Shown piece by piece: positions 14,317 to 22,809 of a DNA stretch of 64,000 bases. How positions within the stretch are numbered: the first letter of the stretch is position 1; each line of letters starts with the position of its first letter. Location: positions 372,001-436,000 of the forward strand of contig DBGCOP010000027.1 of assembly GCA_048360435.1 (NCBI GenBank), given 5' to 3'. This DNA comes from Limenecus sp048360435 (GTDB lineage Bacteria; Cyanobacteriota; Vampirovibrionia; Gastranaerophilales; Gastranaerophilaceae). Below the pieces are notes generated by a model. It searched no databases. It saw only the letters and a program-made list of their open reading frames with translations, and was not told the origin of the DNA. Position numbers and translations under genes: made by a program.

Positions 14317-15342
14317 CTACTTCTGTGCGTCCATATAAAGCATTTCAGCAGGACGTTTAACCCATACACCTGTGAATTGAGCTTCTGAGTCAGAAATCAT
14401 ATCCAGTGAGCCTGTCGGGTACAACGGATAAGGTGTGTAAGGTTTAGGCAGATACATTGTAAGAGCGTCAGAATCTCTGTTATATAATACATATCTTGCT
14501 TTACCGCCTGTACCTGCGGTGTTGTTGTAAGCTGTGTGTAATACTCTAAAGTCTTGCGGTGCGCCTGCTGCCTTAAATGCTCTTTCGATTAATTCAAGTT
14601 TAGTAGGTCCCACAGGGTACTCTTGGCTTACAGGAACTGCGATGCCGCCTAATTGCTGGGTAGGAATTAACAAAGTATTCGGGAATACTGTACTGTTTGA
14701 ATTTGTCCAGTAAGTGGAGGCTGCTGTTGTCGCAAAATTAAAGAGCTGTTCTGTTGTTAAAGAGCCTAAATTATCCGGCAGCAATGAAGTATTAACCGTT
14801 ATACCGGGCTGATTCAAAAGCCCGTAATTTAAGCTGTCTGATGTGCCTAAGAAGGCAACTTTTTGAATACCAAGCTGGAATGTTTTAACCCTTGCTCTTT
14901 CCTGTTCTTCGATGTAAGAGAAAGTTTCGGCATTAACTCTGCCTATTTCAAGGATTTCTTTTGTTGCTTCGTATTTCATTCTCCAGAAGTTGTTTCTGAT
15001 AGAAACACCATCAACGGTGATGTCGAGGTTAGCATCTTTGTTTATGCCGTTGCCCGGCTGGACGATACCTGTTTCAAAGTCATCGCCGACTTGAGCTACT
15101 GCATATTGAAACAGTTGTTTAGCGTAAGCGCCTGTCCCCATTTCAATAGGTACATAAGTTGTTAATGGCTCTGCAACTGTATAAAATTTCTGCCTTAAAA
15201 CACCCGATACAATCTGTGTTAAGGTTGTGATTGTTTGTTCCAAACCATATGAGTTAGGGTTTGCAAATGCTACTGCATTGTTAACTCTAAAACGGTTTTT
15301 ATATTCTTCTGCGGATAAATATCCCATTTCTTTATTTGCCAT
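14317..15342 (-). CDS. Major capsid protein (DUF2184 family)
   Basis: A 341-residue protein. It has the length, N-arm (MANKEMGYLSAEEYKNRF) and beta pattern of the DUF2184 major capsid family, HK97-type fold, found with DUF1073 portals, DUF2213 proteases and DUF3383 sheaths. The segment PVSQEYPVGPTKLELIERAF in the middle is typical. It lies after the decoration gene by 5 bases. Confidence 0.85.
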   Translation of the reverse strand: MANKEMGYLSAEEYKNRFRVNNAVAFANPNSYGLEQTITTLTQIVSGVLRQKFYTVAEPLTTYVPIEMGTGAYAKQLFQYAVAQVGDDFETGIVQPGNGINKDANLDITVDGVSIRNNFWRMKYEATKEILEIGRVNAETFSYIEEQERARVKTFQLGIQKVAFLGTSDSLNYGLLNQPGITVNTSLLPDNLGSLTTEQLFNFATTAASTYWTNSNSTVFPNTLLIPTQQLGGIAVPVSQEYPVGPTKLELIERAFKAAGAPQDFRVLHTAYNNTAGTGGKARYVLYNRDSDALTMYLPKPYTPYPLYPTGSLDMISDSEAQFTGVWVKRPAEMLYMDAQK

Positions 15343-15347
15343 TTTTG

Positions 15348-15833
15348 TTATTCTCCTGCTTCTGTTGTTCTGAATCCGAGTTCGACCTGAATTAATTCCC
15401 CGGCTTGTGTTGCTTTTGTCATTGCTTTACCTACAATTGAGTTGCCTGCTGTAACGGTTGATGTGACCTGATTTGAAGCATTGAAATACAAATCAGCACC
15501 TACATTTACGGCTGCTGCCGCAGGAAGCCATACAATATCGCCGTCACGAGCGATTGCAATGCGTTCATTGCCGATAAATGTTGATTGAATCGGGTTATAA
15601 ACCACAACCCCAAAGATAGAGTCTGTAACTGCTGCCTGTTTAACAACAGGTGCATTTGTGTTTGTGCTTGTACTGTCAAGTGTAACGATTGCACCTGCTT
15701 TAATCGGTGATGCGTCTGTTACTGTGCTTGTTACAATTACATTGTGTAATTGCGGTAAGTTTGCCTGATAAGCATACATACCGGGAAGAGGTATGTTTGG
15801 GGCAAACTGGTTCAATGAAATGTTTGTTACCAT
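15348..15833 (-). CDS. Head decoration / structural cement protein (DUF2190-like)
   Basis: A 161-residue beta-rich protein with no Cys, low in charge and rich in Ala, Thr and Val, just upstream of the capsid gene. The repeat of short strands with G-A-I-V-T-L and GDIVWLPA-type motifs matches the DUF2190 'cement' proteins that sit on the capsid surface. AAAAGGAG precedes the start. Confidence 0.75.
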   Translation of the reverse strand: MVTNISLNQFAPNIPLPGMYAYQANLPQLHNVIVTSTVTDASPIKAGAIVTLDSTSTNTNAPVVKQAAVTDSIFGVVVYNPIQSTFIGNERIAIARDGDIVWLPAAAAVNVGADLYFNASNQVTSTVTAGNSIVGKAMTKATQAGELIQVELGFRTTEAGE

Positions 15834-15878
15834 ATATATTTTTCTCCTTTTATTCTTTGTTTGGCTGTTTTAATGTTT

Positions 15879-16385
15879 TTATGAAAAATATTCTTCTGCT
15901 GCTTTGAGTTTGTCAGCTCTTGAAACGTATATGTTTTCTTCTTTTGGCTTCATAGCAGAATTGTAAATCTCGTTCATTTTGTCGAAAAAGCCGCCTTTTG
16001 AGTTATCAACAGAGTTTTTACACTTGTTTTGCACATCCTCTTTCACTTCTTTTTTGAGGTCATCGTATTTCTTTTCATCTTCTTTTGTTTCTTCGTTTTT
16101 AACCTTTTTGTTTTTTACTTCATCATCTTTAGGCTCGTCATCCTCTTTTTCATTGTCTGCCGTGCCTGCTTCTGATTCGTCATAAGCCAGCTTTTCAGCA
16201 AGTTTAGCAATTGTTCTGACATCTTCGTTATCTTCGTGTTTGCCTGCAATTGCCATAATTTGGCGGATAATGTCGCGCTTATCCACCTTTTCGTTGTCAA
16301 CTTTTTCTTTTGTGTCGTCCATATCTTCTCCTTTTTCATTTTCGACCTTAGTAATCAGTTTTTTGAGTTCGTCAATCAGTGCCAT
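15879..16385 (-). CDS. Nested capsid scaffold (internal start within the protease gene)
   Basis: Inside the DUF2213 gene, in the same frame, an ATG at 16385 (codon 397) is preceded by a textbook AAGGAG 9 bases upstream. Translation from it would give a 168-residue protein, MALIDELKKLI and onward, almost wholly helical and charged (Asp/Glu/Lys), ending EEYFS. That is the composition of a phage scaffold. Other phages make a scaffold from an internal start in the protease gene (lambda C/Nu3), so the same is inferred here. Confidence 0.65.
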   Translation of the reverse strand: MALIDELKKLITKVENEKGEDMDDTKEKVDNEKVDKRDIIRQIMAIAGKHEDNEDVRTIAKLAEKLAYDESEAGTADNEKEDDEPKDDEVKNKKVKNEETKEDEKKYDDLKKEVKEDVQNKCKNSVDNSKGGFFDKMNEIYNSAMKPKEENIYVSRADKLKAAEEYFS

Positions 16386-17573
16386 GTCTGTATTCTCCTT
16401 ATTGTTTTGTACGTTGTTTTTAACATCAGGGTTGAAATCCTCTTGAATATCGGTTATAATAATATTGCTGATATATTCTTTGCGTTGCGGGTTCAAATCC
16501 GTGAAAGAGCGGGAATTATCAGCATTATTTTTTTGTTTCCACATTGACTTTATTGTTAGTGTTTTTTGACGGGTTCTGATTTCTTCAACATAAATTACTG
16601 TACCGTCATCAAATTTTTTTGAATATTTGATAAGGGGTGTATCTTTTGCGTCAGTTTCTCCAAAAGAAATATTATCGGGCGTATAAACGATATCCGGTAT
16701 TTTTTCAAAATCCTCATCTGTTATAGCAATTTGCCCTCGTGAATCTTCTTTTTTCCCATTTCCATGTGTTTTAAATGTATGTCTTGTTCCGGAAACATCT
16801 AAGTTATGCTCATAGTCAGTTATATCAAAGCCGTTCTCTTTTGCTTTTTCTTCTAAATCTTTAGAAACTTTACCAATAACAAGCTTTTGTCGTTCATTTG
16901 GATTGTTTTTAGCTTTGTCGATTACCTGTTTCAATTCTTCTTTGTAATTAGGGTTTACTCCATTTCCTCCGCTTGTAAACTTACCCTGTTCATCTCTGGG
17001 GTGGTCTTCTTCTTTAAATTGGCTGTTTATTACAGTCTTTGAATTAAAAACAATATTTGCTCTCTCGTATCTCGGATTGTCCACGATTGCAAGGTGAGTA
17101 AACACACCGTCTAAAAATTCAATATCATACGGGATATTGTTTTCTGTTCCGCCTGAATCATCAGCAAGCTTCACATCATAAGAACAAGAAACAGACCAGC
17201 CTTTGTCAGTTATAAGGTTCTCGGCTGTTTTATCCCATATAACACCCGCACACTCATACCAGTTAATTTCAGGGTTATACCAAACATCAGACACAACGCC
17301 ACCGCGTATTTCATCGGCATTATCTTTTGTCACGTCCTGATGATTGATAATTACAGGTACCCCGACCATCGTCTTTATGAATTTGTCCAGAGTTTCTTTA
17401 CGGATTAAAGCATTGCCAAACTGCCCGGGATAACCAGCTATACCGGGCTGTATAAATCGAGCTTTAAACTTCCTGCCCTTCCCCGAATCGTCTGTATCTC
17501 CAAGGGTAATTATTGCGTTGCATACTGTTTTCGATTGCGTATTTAATTTTCGTGAAAATATTTCTTTTAGCAT
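15879..17573 (-). CDS. DUF2213 prohead protease with embedded nuclease-like domain and scaffold tail
   Basis: A 564-residue protein. Residues about 18-180 match DUF2213 (GVPVIINHQDV and FTHLAIVDNPRYERA), a prohead maturation protease family. Residues about 190-370, starting DEQGKFTSGG, resemble the phage Barnase-EndoU-ColicinE5-RelE-like (PBECR) nuclease domains: conserved RHTFKTHG, a DxxxIPDIVYTPDNI segment, and a final TIKSMWK strand. Residues 397-564 form a charged helical scaffold that also has its own start. It overlaps the upstream minor head gene by 110 bases, which is unusually long. The PBECR call is by pattern only. Confidence 0.75.
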   Translation of the reverse strand: MLKEIFSRKLNTQSKTVCNAIITLGDTDDSGKGRKFKARFIQPGIAGYPGQFGNALIRKETLDKFIKTMVGVPVIINHQDVTKDNADEIRGGVVSDVWYNPEINWYECAGVIWDKTAENLITDKGWSVSCSYDVKLADDSGGTENNIPYDIEFLDGVFTHLAIVDNPRYERANIVFNSKTVINSQFKEEDHPRDEQGKFTSGGNGVNPNYKEELKQVIDKAKNNPNERQKLVIGKVSKDLEEKAKENGFDITDYEHNLDVSGTRHTFKTHGNGKKEDSRGQIAITDEDFEKIPDIVYTPDNISFGETDAKDTPLIKYSKKFDDGTVIYVEEIRTRQKTLTIKSMWKQKNNADNSRSFTDLNPQRKEYISNIIITDIQEDFNPDVKNNVQNNKENTDMALIDELKKLITKVENEKGEDMDDTKEKVDNEKVDKRDIIRQIMAIAGKHEDNEDVRTIAKLAEKLAYDESEAGTADNEKEDDEPKDDEVKNKKVKNEETKEDEKKYDDLKKEVKEDVQNKCKNSVDNSKGGFFDKMNEIYNSAMKPKEENIYVSRADKLKAAEEYFS

Positions 17574-18627
17574 TTTCGATTTTTTCTCGATTTATGTAAT
17601 ATTGGGGATTCTTAATCCCGACCAGATTGCAAGAACAATTGTAAATCTGACCTGGAAGCCCTTTTTGACCGTTCGGCTTAGGGATATAACTTTCACCTGC
17701 TTTAACCTGCTCGATTATCGGTGGGTCAGCGAATGAGAAAATATTAGTGCCTCCTATGCCGTACTGATTGCCTGTTTTCTTTGCATATTCAAGGTGCAGC
17801 GGTCTTTTTTCTCTTGAAGTAGACTTAAGCCACATAAAATGAGTACAGCCCATATCCTGATAATGCGTAGCTTTGATTACAGAGCCAGCAATACTTGACT
17901 CGTTACGCGCCAGAAACTCGGCTTTTCGCTCAGCTATTCCCCAGCGGTTCTGAATATATTTGCTGATTGTTTCTGTCCTGGCACCGCCTTGCACCATTTG
18001 CGCGATATCCTGCCGCATTAAGCCTATTTCTTTGGACTTCCAATTTTTAACCCAATAATCCATGTTATAGACATAATCATCAGCAACTTTTTTAGCTTGC
18101 TTATCGGTCTTTATAACCTCAATAACCGGGACTTTGCCCTCGCTTGTGCTTGCCTCAAGGTCTGTTTGCAGCTTCTGAAACATTCGCTCGGTTGCTTTTT
18201 CGATAAAGAGCTTTACTGCTGTGTCCTGCCCTAAAGTATCGGCTAAACGCAATAAAAGCCCGTTGAGTGCTGCCACCTTTGTAGCTTCACGTGCTGCAAC
18301 AAGTGCAAGCGTATTTTCGATTTCAAGCGGTAACATAGCACGCTCAATATAATACGCGCCGTTTCTGTACTTTGCTCCGAGCTTCTCGAGTTCATCAGCT
18401 ACGGTATTTGAAAAAGGTTTATTGCTTCTGAATGCTCCGTTTTCATAATAAATGCGCCCTGAATTTATTGCATGTGTGAGTGTCTTTTTGTCGTTGAATA
18501 CCGTGTTGTTGCCTAAAACTTCAAATATAGGCTTAAACATACTGTCGTATATTTCTTTTTTCAACCCTGTGGCAATTTGTCTTAGGAAGTATTCGTTTAT
18601 TCTTACAGGTTTAAAAGTATCAGTCAT
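17464..18627 (-). CDS. Minor head protein (SPP1 gp7 / Mu gpF family)
   Basis: A 387-residue protein. The start MTDTFKPV at 18627 overlaps the portal stop by 8 bases and is preferred to one 37 codons upstream. The C-terminal half has the gp7/gpF features: AEFLARNESSIAGSV is close to the family's RTE/N signature, then H-F-M-W, the Arg-rich ...REKRPLHLEY, and the Cys pair in YNCSCNLVG. In other phages this protein enters the prohead with the portal. The last 36 codons overlap the protease gene in another frame; this tail is basic and may be dispensable. Confidence 0.8.
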   Translation of the reverse strand: MTDTFKPVRINEYFLRQIATGLKKEIYDSMFKPIFEVLGNNTVFNDKKTLTHAINSGRIYYENGAFRSNKPFSNTVADELEKLGAKYRNGAYYIERAMLPLEIENTLALVAAREATKVAALNGLLLRLADTLGQDTAVKLFIEKATERMFQKLQTDLEASTSEGKVPVIEVIKTDKQAKKVADDYVYNMDYWVKNWKSKEIGLMRQDIAQMVQGGARTETISKYIQNRWGIAERKAEFLARNESSIAGSVIKATHYQDMGCTHFMWLKSTSREKRPLHLEYAKKTGNQYGIGGTNIFSFADPPIIEQVKAGESYIPKPNGQKGLPGQIYNCSCNLVGIKNPQYYINREKIENAKRNIFTKIKYAIENSMQRNNYPWRYRRFGEGQEV

Positions 18628-19984
18628 ACAATAAATCTTCTGCGTTTGCGTAGTTTTCAGGTTCAAACTCGTTTGAGATTGCGGCGATTTCTTTTTCTGA
18701 GAACTCAACAATGCCGTCTTCTGTAAGTTTTTCAGCACATTGACGTTTTGTCATAATCTGACGGTCAACCAATTGGAGCATATCAGCAAGTTTCTTGCTC
18801 TTGATTTCCGCCTCATCCTTTTCGGTCATTACCCTTAAAGGCTTCCAGTTAATCTTTAAATCAGGCGGAATACGTCCGAATAATTGCAAACATCTTAAGC
18901 CCACAGCCCACTTGATAAGAGGTGTTGCGGGTGTTCTGATTTCACTGTCAACGATTGTGTTATAGTTCTCAAGGTCATCTTCACCGCTTGAAAATCCGCT
19001 TGAGCCTTTGCCGAATATCTTTGAATACGGGCGCTTGAGAGCTGCACAAACAAGATACTGAATTTGTACAATCATTTCCGGCAGACCGCTAAAGTTAATT
19101 TGCTTCTGCTGGTAGTCGTCCTGCGCATCCATAGCGATTGAGGATTTATAATTCTTGTTTTCTGTTACAACCTGTAAACGCTTTCTTATTGCCGCTTCTC
19201 CGTTTGGAGATAGCAGAGTGTTTGCAAGGTCAAATATTTTTATAACATCAATCTTAGCTTCATCGAGCAGTTCAAGGGTTACGCCCATAGCTTTTAAATA
19301 CTGTGTTAATGGCGGAATAATAGCTTCAAAAATACTCAATCCCCAGCCTTGCAGCATTGAGCGCAACAAATAAGGGGCTTTTACCCCCGTAAAAATCCCT
19401 ATTCTGCTTGCGTCTATCGTTATTCCGGACTGTGTGTTCTCTCTCATGTTGTCTGTGAGAGTAAAGTTTTTTGCCAGATACGGGCTGATGCCGTTTGCTA
19501 TACACTGCCACCTGTCAGAAGCCATAAATTTCAAACGCTTATTTTTAAGCTGTTTTTCATCTAAAGGCAACTCAAAATTCTGGTCAGTGTTGGCAATCAA
19601 AACACCGCCGCCATAGAGTTCACCCCAGCGGATAGCGTCTTTTATCTCTTCTATGTCATAATCATAGACAACCTGTCTTAACTGCTCCAGCTCGTCACTG
19701 TCGAGGGTTTCAGAATCAATAATCATACCTTGATTTCTGAATGCATCATCAACAATCTGGTTAATAGCCGTCTGAATAAATCCATTTGATTTATAAGCAT
19801 AAGTCAACGGTACCCAGTTAAGTGTAAGTAAAACTGGGGAAGAATTGTAATAAAGCGTTGCAGGGTTAGTCAAAGGATTTTGAATATACCCGTTGCCGCA
19901 AGGCAAATCAAGAGCACTTGCAAGCCCGTTATTAACCGTATTCTTAGCGTTATTTATTCTGTTTTTGTTTCTGTTTTTTGCCAT
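18620..19984 (-). CDS. Portal protein (DUF1073 family)
   Basis: A 454-residue protein with the portal pattern: N-terminal FIQTAINQIVDDAFRN, the GGVLIANT segment, an AMGVTLELLDEAKIDVIKI helix, then LKRPYSKIFGKGSSGFSSGEDD, the signature loop of the DUF1073/phage_portal group. It forms the dodecameric ring through which DNA is packaged. It lies 1 base after the terminase stop and overlaps the minor head gene by 8. Confidence 0.9.
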   Translation of the reverse strand: MAKNRNKNRINNAKNTVNNGLASALDLPCGNGYIQNPLTNPATLYYNSSPVLLTLNWVPLTYAYKSNGFIQTAINQIVDDAFRNQGMIIDSETLDSDELEQLRQVVYDYDIEEIKDAIRWGELYGGGVLIANTDQNFELPLDEKQLKNKRLKFMASDRWQCIANGISPYLAKNFTLTDNMRENTQSGITIDASRIGIFTGVKAPYLLRSMLQGWGLSIFEAIIPPLTQYLKAMGVTLELLDEAKIDVIKIFDLANTLLSPNGEAAIRKRLQVVTENKNYKSSIAMDAQDDYQQKQINFSGLPEMIVQIQYLVCAALKRPYSKIFGKGSSGFSSGEDDLENYNTIVDSEIRTPATPLIKWAVGLRCLQLFGRIPPDLKINWKPLRVMTEKDEAEIKSKKLADMLQLVDRQIMTKRQCAEKLTEDGIVEFSEKEIAAISNEFEPENYANAEDLLYD

Positions 19985-19985
19985 G

Positions 19986-21170
19986 TTATAAAACGTCTAA
20001 TATAGACACATTCTTTTGTATATACGGGTTAAGCGCATACCTTAATGCGTCCAGATAATGGTTATCTTTGTCTAAAACCTTTGGTAAAATATCGCCTGTG
20101 TTTTTATCCTGCTTATAGGAATAAAACTTAAATTCTTCATAAGTATGCTTGCAGCGTGGGTGTACATAAATCCGTCGGAAACTTCTTATGTACTCGATAC
20201 CGTCCTCAACAGAGCCGTTCCATTTAGGGCAGGCAACTGTCCTGAACCCGTGCCGTGACATATAAGAAATTGTTTCAGGTCTTGCACAATCGCAGCGGAT
20301 TTCCCAATTGCGTGACTCGGGCACTTTATCAAACAATGCCGGCAAGTCCTCAAATTCAACACCGACACCGCCGCTCTCATAATCAATATACAAGCATTGG
20401 TCTTTTATAAAACATCTGTTTAAGGCTGTCGGGTCATTTGCAAAACCCCAGTCAGCACCGTAATAAAATACTGCGTCTTCAGGTGTTTCAAAGTCTTTAA
20501 GCTCAAACTTACCGTTATAAACCTGCGCTTCTGTGTTGATTACCGTTTTACCAAGCCAAATATGCTCATATTTGCCGTAATCAACATCTTTGCAATACTC
20601 CATTTCTTTACGGAGTACCTCAGGAAACCACGGATTTTCAGAATAGTTTACAAACTGTGAAATTGCATCAGGCGATGGGCTTATAACAAATCTTTGATAA
20701 GTCGCATCCTCATCTCTATCAGGGTTAAACGTAACCCAAATTTCGCTGTTTTCTTTACGGATTGTAGGGATTAAGACTTCCCAGCTGTTCTCGCTAACAC
20801 TTTGAGCCTCTTCCACCCAGCAATAGTCTATGCCCTCAATAGATTTGATTTCATTGATGTTGTTCTGAATACCTTTAAAAAAGAACTCTGAACCGTTATT
20901 ACACCGAATCGCATCTCTTGTTATTTCAAAATATTCAGACAATCCCAATTCTTGAATGCTGTCAGATAACAGCTTATGAACTGAATTAGCGATTGAGGTC
21001 TGTAACTGTCTTGTACACAAAACTCGTATTTTAGACTGAACCGCCAGCACTATCAAACATCTTGCAGCTGCCCAGCTTTTGCCCGAACCTCTGCCGCCGT
21101 AAGCGATTTTATATCTTGCCTTTTCGCTTAAAAAGAATAAAAGTTTTTCAGGTAATTCAACATTCGTCAT
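19986..21170 (-). CDS. terL: Terminase large subunit
   Basis: A 394-residue ATPase/nuclease of the PBSX type. Walker A is GGRGSGKS (25-32), Walker B is YCWVEEAQ (about 113-120), the coupling motif VTFNPDRD is near 153, and the nuclease acidic residues lie in YYGADWG (about 232) and near the C-terminal KDNHYLDALRYA. It cuts and pumps DNA into the head. It overlaps the small subunit stop by 14 bases. Confidence 0.95.
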   Translation of the reverse strand: MTNVELPEKLLFFLSEKARYKIAYGGRGSGKSWAAARCLIVLAVQSKIRVLCTRQLQTSIANSVHKLLSDSIQELGLSEYFEITRDAIRCNNGSEFFFKGIQNNINEIKSIEGIDYCWVEEAQSVSENSWEVLIPTIRKENSEIWVTFNPDRDEDATYQRFVISPSPDAISQFVNYSENPWFPEVLRKEMEYCKDVDYGKYEHIWLGKTVINTEAQVYNGKFELKDFETPEDAVFYYGADWGFANDPTALNRCFIKDQCLYIDYESGGVGVEFEDLPALFDKVPESRNWEIRCDCARPETISYMSRHGFRTVACPKWNGSVEDGIEYIRSFRRIYVHPRCKHTYEEFKFYSYKQDKNTGDILPKVLDKDNHYLDALRYALNPYIQKNVSILDVL

Positions 21171-21588
21171 TCGCTTTCACCGGCAATATGTTAATTACTG
21201 GGTTTGTTGTTTTAATATCGCCTGTTATTTCTTGACTTGTTTTGTCGAGCCAGCCCATATTTTTAAGAGCAAATATAGCACCGGTACAAGCAGGTCCTTG
21301 TAATAATTGTTCGTATTCTTTTTCTATAAAAAGTCTTGCCCTTTTTATAGTGTAAGTAAATTCTTGATTGTCTTCATAATCATAAAAAGATTGACGGCTT
21401 TCAAAACCTAGAAAATAGCATAACCCACAGATAGTAGGCATAGGAATTTCGATAGTTTCGCCTATTTTCGTAACAAACTTTTTCTTATCTGGACAATCAC
21501 TAAAATATGCACTGATTTTCTTTTGGAGTTCTAACGCATTTTTAAATTTCGGCGGTCTTCCGACTTTGTTCTTTTCAGTGTTTGCCAT
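21157..21588 (-). CDS. terS: Terminase small subunit
   Basis: A 143-residue protein starting MANTEKNKVGRPPKF with an AT-hook-like GRPP, then a helix-turn-helix region (TICGLCYFLGFESRQSFYDY) typical of DNA-packaging small subunits, and a C-terminal ALKNMGWLDK motif common to this family. It recognises phage DNA and recruits the large subunit, whose gene it overlaps by 14 bases. Confidence 0.9.
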   Translation of the reverse strand: MANTEKNKVGRPPKFKNALELQKKISAYFSDCPDKKKFVTKIGETIEIPMPTICGLCYFLGFESRQSFYDYEDNQEFTYTIKRARLFIEKEYEQLLQGPACTGAIFALKNMGWLDKTSQEITGDIKTTNPVINILPVKANDEC

Positions 21589-21591
21589 AGC

Positions 21592-22002
21592 CTAATCCTT
21601 AACTTGCAAATTAACTAACCCTAATTTCTGCTGCAAATCCTGCGAGATATTGTCAATCAAGCTGGATTCCCCTCGCGTCATCTCTCTCATTTCCTCCATG
21701 ACCGCAAGAGCTTCTATAAGCAGATTCTTTATATTCTCAAAGTTTGTTTTATCGTTGTCAGTTATAGCAGGAATAAGACTTGTTGCTCTTGATAAATATT
21801 CACCGGAGGGCAAAGGTTCTGTATCTTCACCAAGAAGGCAAGTTTCCTTAAGCAAATCCATAAAATCATATAAGTCCTTATGAATTCTATCGGCTAACAA
21901 GTGCTTTGAATAGAAAGCTTCGCCGTGGCTTTTATAGTGAATATCTTTTGCATAATTAGCTATTGCTAATAAAAAACATATAAGTTGATTTATTTTTTCC
22001 AT
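21592..22002 (-). CDS. Ferritin/Dps-like helical protein (DUF5856-like)
   Basis: A 136-residue all-helical protein with the opening FLLAIANYAKDIHYKSHGEAFYSK..., reminiscent of the Dps/ferritin-like DUF5856 family seen in phages and gut bacteria: a His-containing first helix, then LLADRIHKDLYDF. The role in phages is unknown; DNA protection or iron binding are possible. It is the first gene after the strong minus-strand terminator at 22007-22044 and so starts the late block. Confidence 0.6.
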   Translation of the reverse strand: MEKINQLICFLLAIANYAKDIHYKSHGEAFYSKHLLADRIHKDLYDFMDLLKETCLLGEDTEPLPSGEYLSRATSLIPAITDNDKTNFENIKNLLIEALAVMEEMREMTRGESSLIDNISQDLQQKLGLVNLQVKD

Positions 22003-22006
22003 AATT

Positions 22007-22044
22007 AAAAAAAAGGGTGGAAAGTTGCTTTACAAAACCACCCT
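22007..22044 (-). terminator. Intrinsic terminator between early and late blocks
   Basis: On the minus strand AGGGTGG (22038-22044) pairs with CCACCCT (22014-22020) and is followed by eight T. It lies just before the first late gene. Early transcripts should stop here, so the late genes need a new promoter or antitermination. Confidence 0.8.
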
Positions 22045-22052
22045 ATCTGCAT

Positions 22053-22430
22053 CTACATAGTTGAATGTATTGTTTGGATAGTATTGAGTATTTCGTATTG
22101 TCCGTTAAAATTTTTGCGAAGCTGTAAATAAACGGTATTTCCGTTTTTATCTTTTTTTCGTGTTTTTAGAAAATCCCCGTAATAAACATTTTGATTTGTT
22201 TTTGTGCCTTGCTTTGAACAATTTTTTAACTTTTCGTATTTTTTAAACTCTTTTATAGCAATAGCGCCGGTTAAATGAATTTCTTTGTCGTGTCCGTCTT
22301 TATACATTGTATAAATCAAAGTATGAACCGTTCCGCAACCCTGACAAATCCCAAAATCTACGCGTTTGTAATACCCGTGATTGTGAAAAACAAGACGGGT
22401 GACAGTTAATCGCTCACCGCAACAATACAT
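22053..22430 (-). CDS. Zinc-binding phage protein of unknown function
   Basis: A 125-residue protein beginning MYCCGERL with a second CQGCG motif near residue 30, forming a four-Cys zinc site. The remainder is basic with KKYEKLKNCSK. No family recognised. GGAG precedes the start. It is the last gene before the early/late terminator. Confidence 0.65.
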   Translation of the reverse strand: MYCCGERLTVTRLVFHNHGYYKRVDFGICQGCGTVHTLIYTMYKDGHDKEIHLTGAIAIKEFKKYEKLKNCSKQGTKTNQNVYYGDFLKTRKKDKNGNTVYLQLRKNFNGQYEILNTIQTIHSTM

Positions 22431-22591
22431 ATACTCTCCTTATCCAGGGAACACAACAAAGCCCTTTTTTACCTTTCGGCTAAGCACCATAGCTTCAGTC
22501 CGCCTCATACGTGCAACTTTAAGTCTGACATTAGGTGCTTCAGGCTTGTTTTTATTATAGCAAATTATTTTGTCCCTAAAGGGACAAGTTT
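22431..22591 (-). promoter_or_regulatory. Promoter-like and hairpin-rich spacer before the late block
   Basis: Minus-strand features: TTGTCCC-TTTA-GGGACAA, a 7-pair dyad just after the LuxR-type gene, then TATAAT (22554-22559), then AAGCACC pairing with GGTGCTT about 50 bases apart. An open frame in this stretch (ending RKVKKGFVVFPG) lacks an ATG. It might be a leader with a regulatory fold, a terminator followed by a promoter, or a small gene with an unusual start. Confidence 0.4.
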
Positions 22592-22792
22592 TTAAATAAT
22601 ACCGTTTGCCTTTGAAATTATTGCTTCACGCACAAGGGAAGAACGATTTTTAACATCAAATGTGTTAAATAAATGTTTTATTTTACGTTTTATGCTTCTT
22701 TCACAGTATCCTGTTTTTTCAGCTATCTGCTGGTTTGTGCTTCCTTTAATCAATTCCTCTAAAATAACCTTTTGCAACTCCGTAAGCTTCAT
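22592..22792 (-). CDS. LuxR-type helix-turn-helix regulator
   Basis: A 66-residue protein that is just a LuxR/GerE DNA-binding domain: LTELQKVILEELIKGSTNQQIAEKTGYCERSIKRKIKHLF. It has no receiver or ligand domain. Located at the end of the early block right before the promoter-like spacer, it is a good candidate for the late-gene activator, by analogy with small phage late regulators; this is inference. Confidence 0.8.
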   Translation of the reverse strand: MKLTELQKVILEELIKGSTNQQIAEKTGYCERSIKRKIKHLFNTFDVKNRSSLVREAIISKANGII

Positions 22793-22809
22793 AAAATCTC
22801 CTCAATACG

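Noticed and set aside
22431..22591. Known riboswitch
   Set aside because: The conserved cores of the riboswitch classes I can recall are not recognisable; only generic stems are seen.
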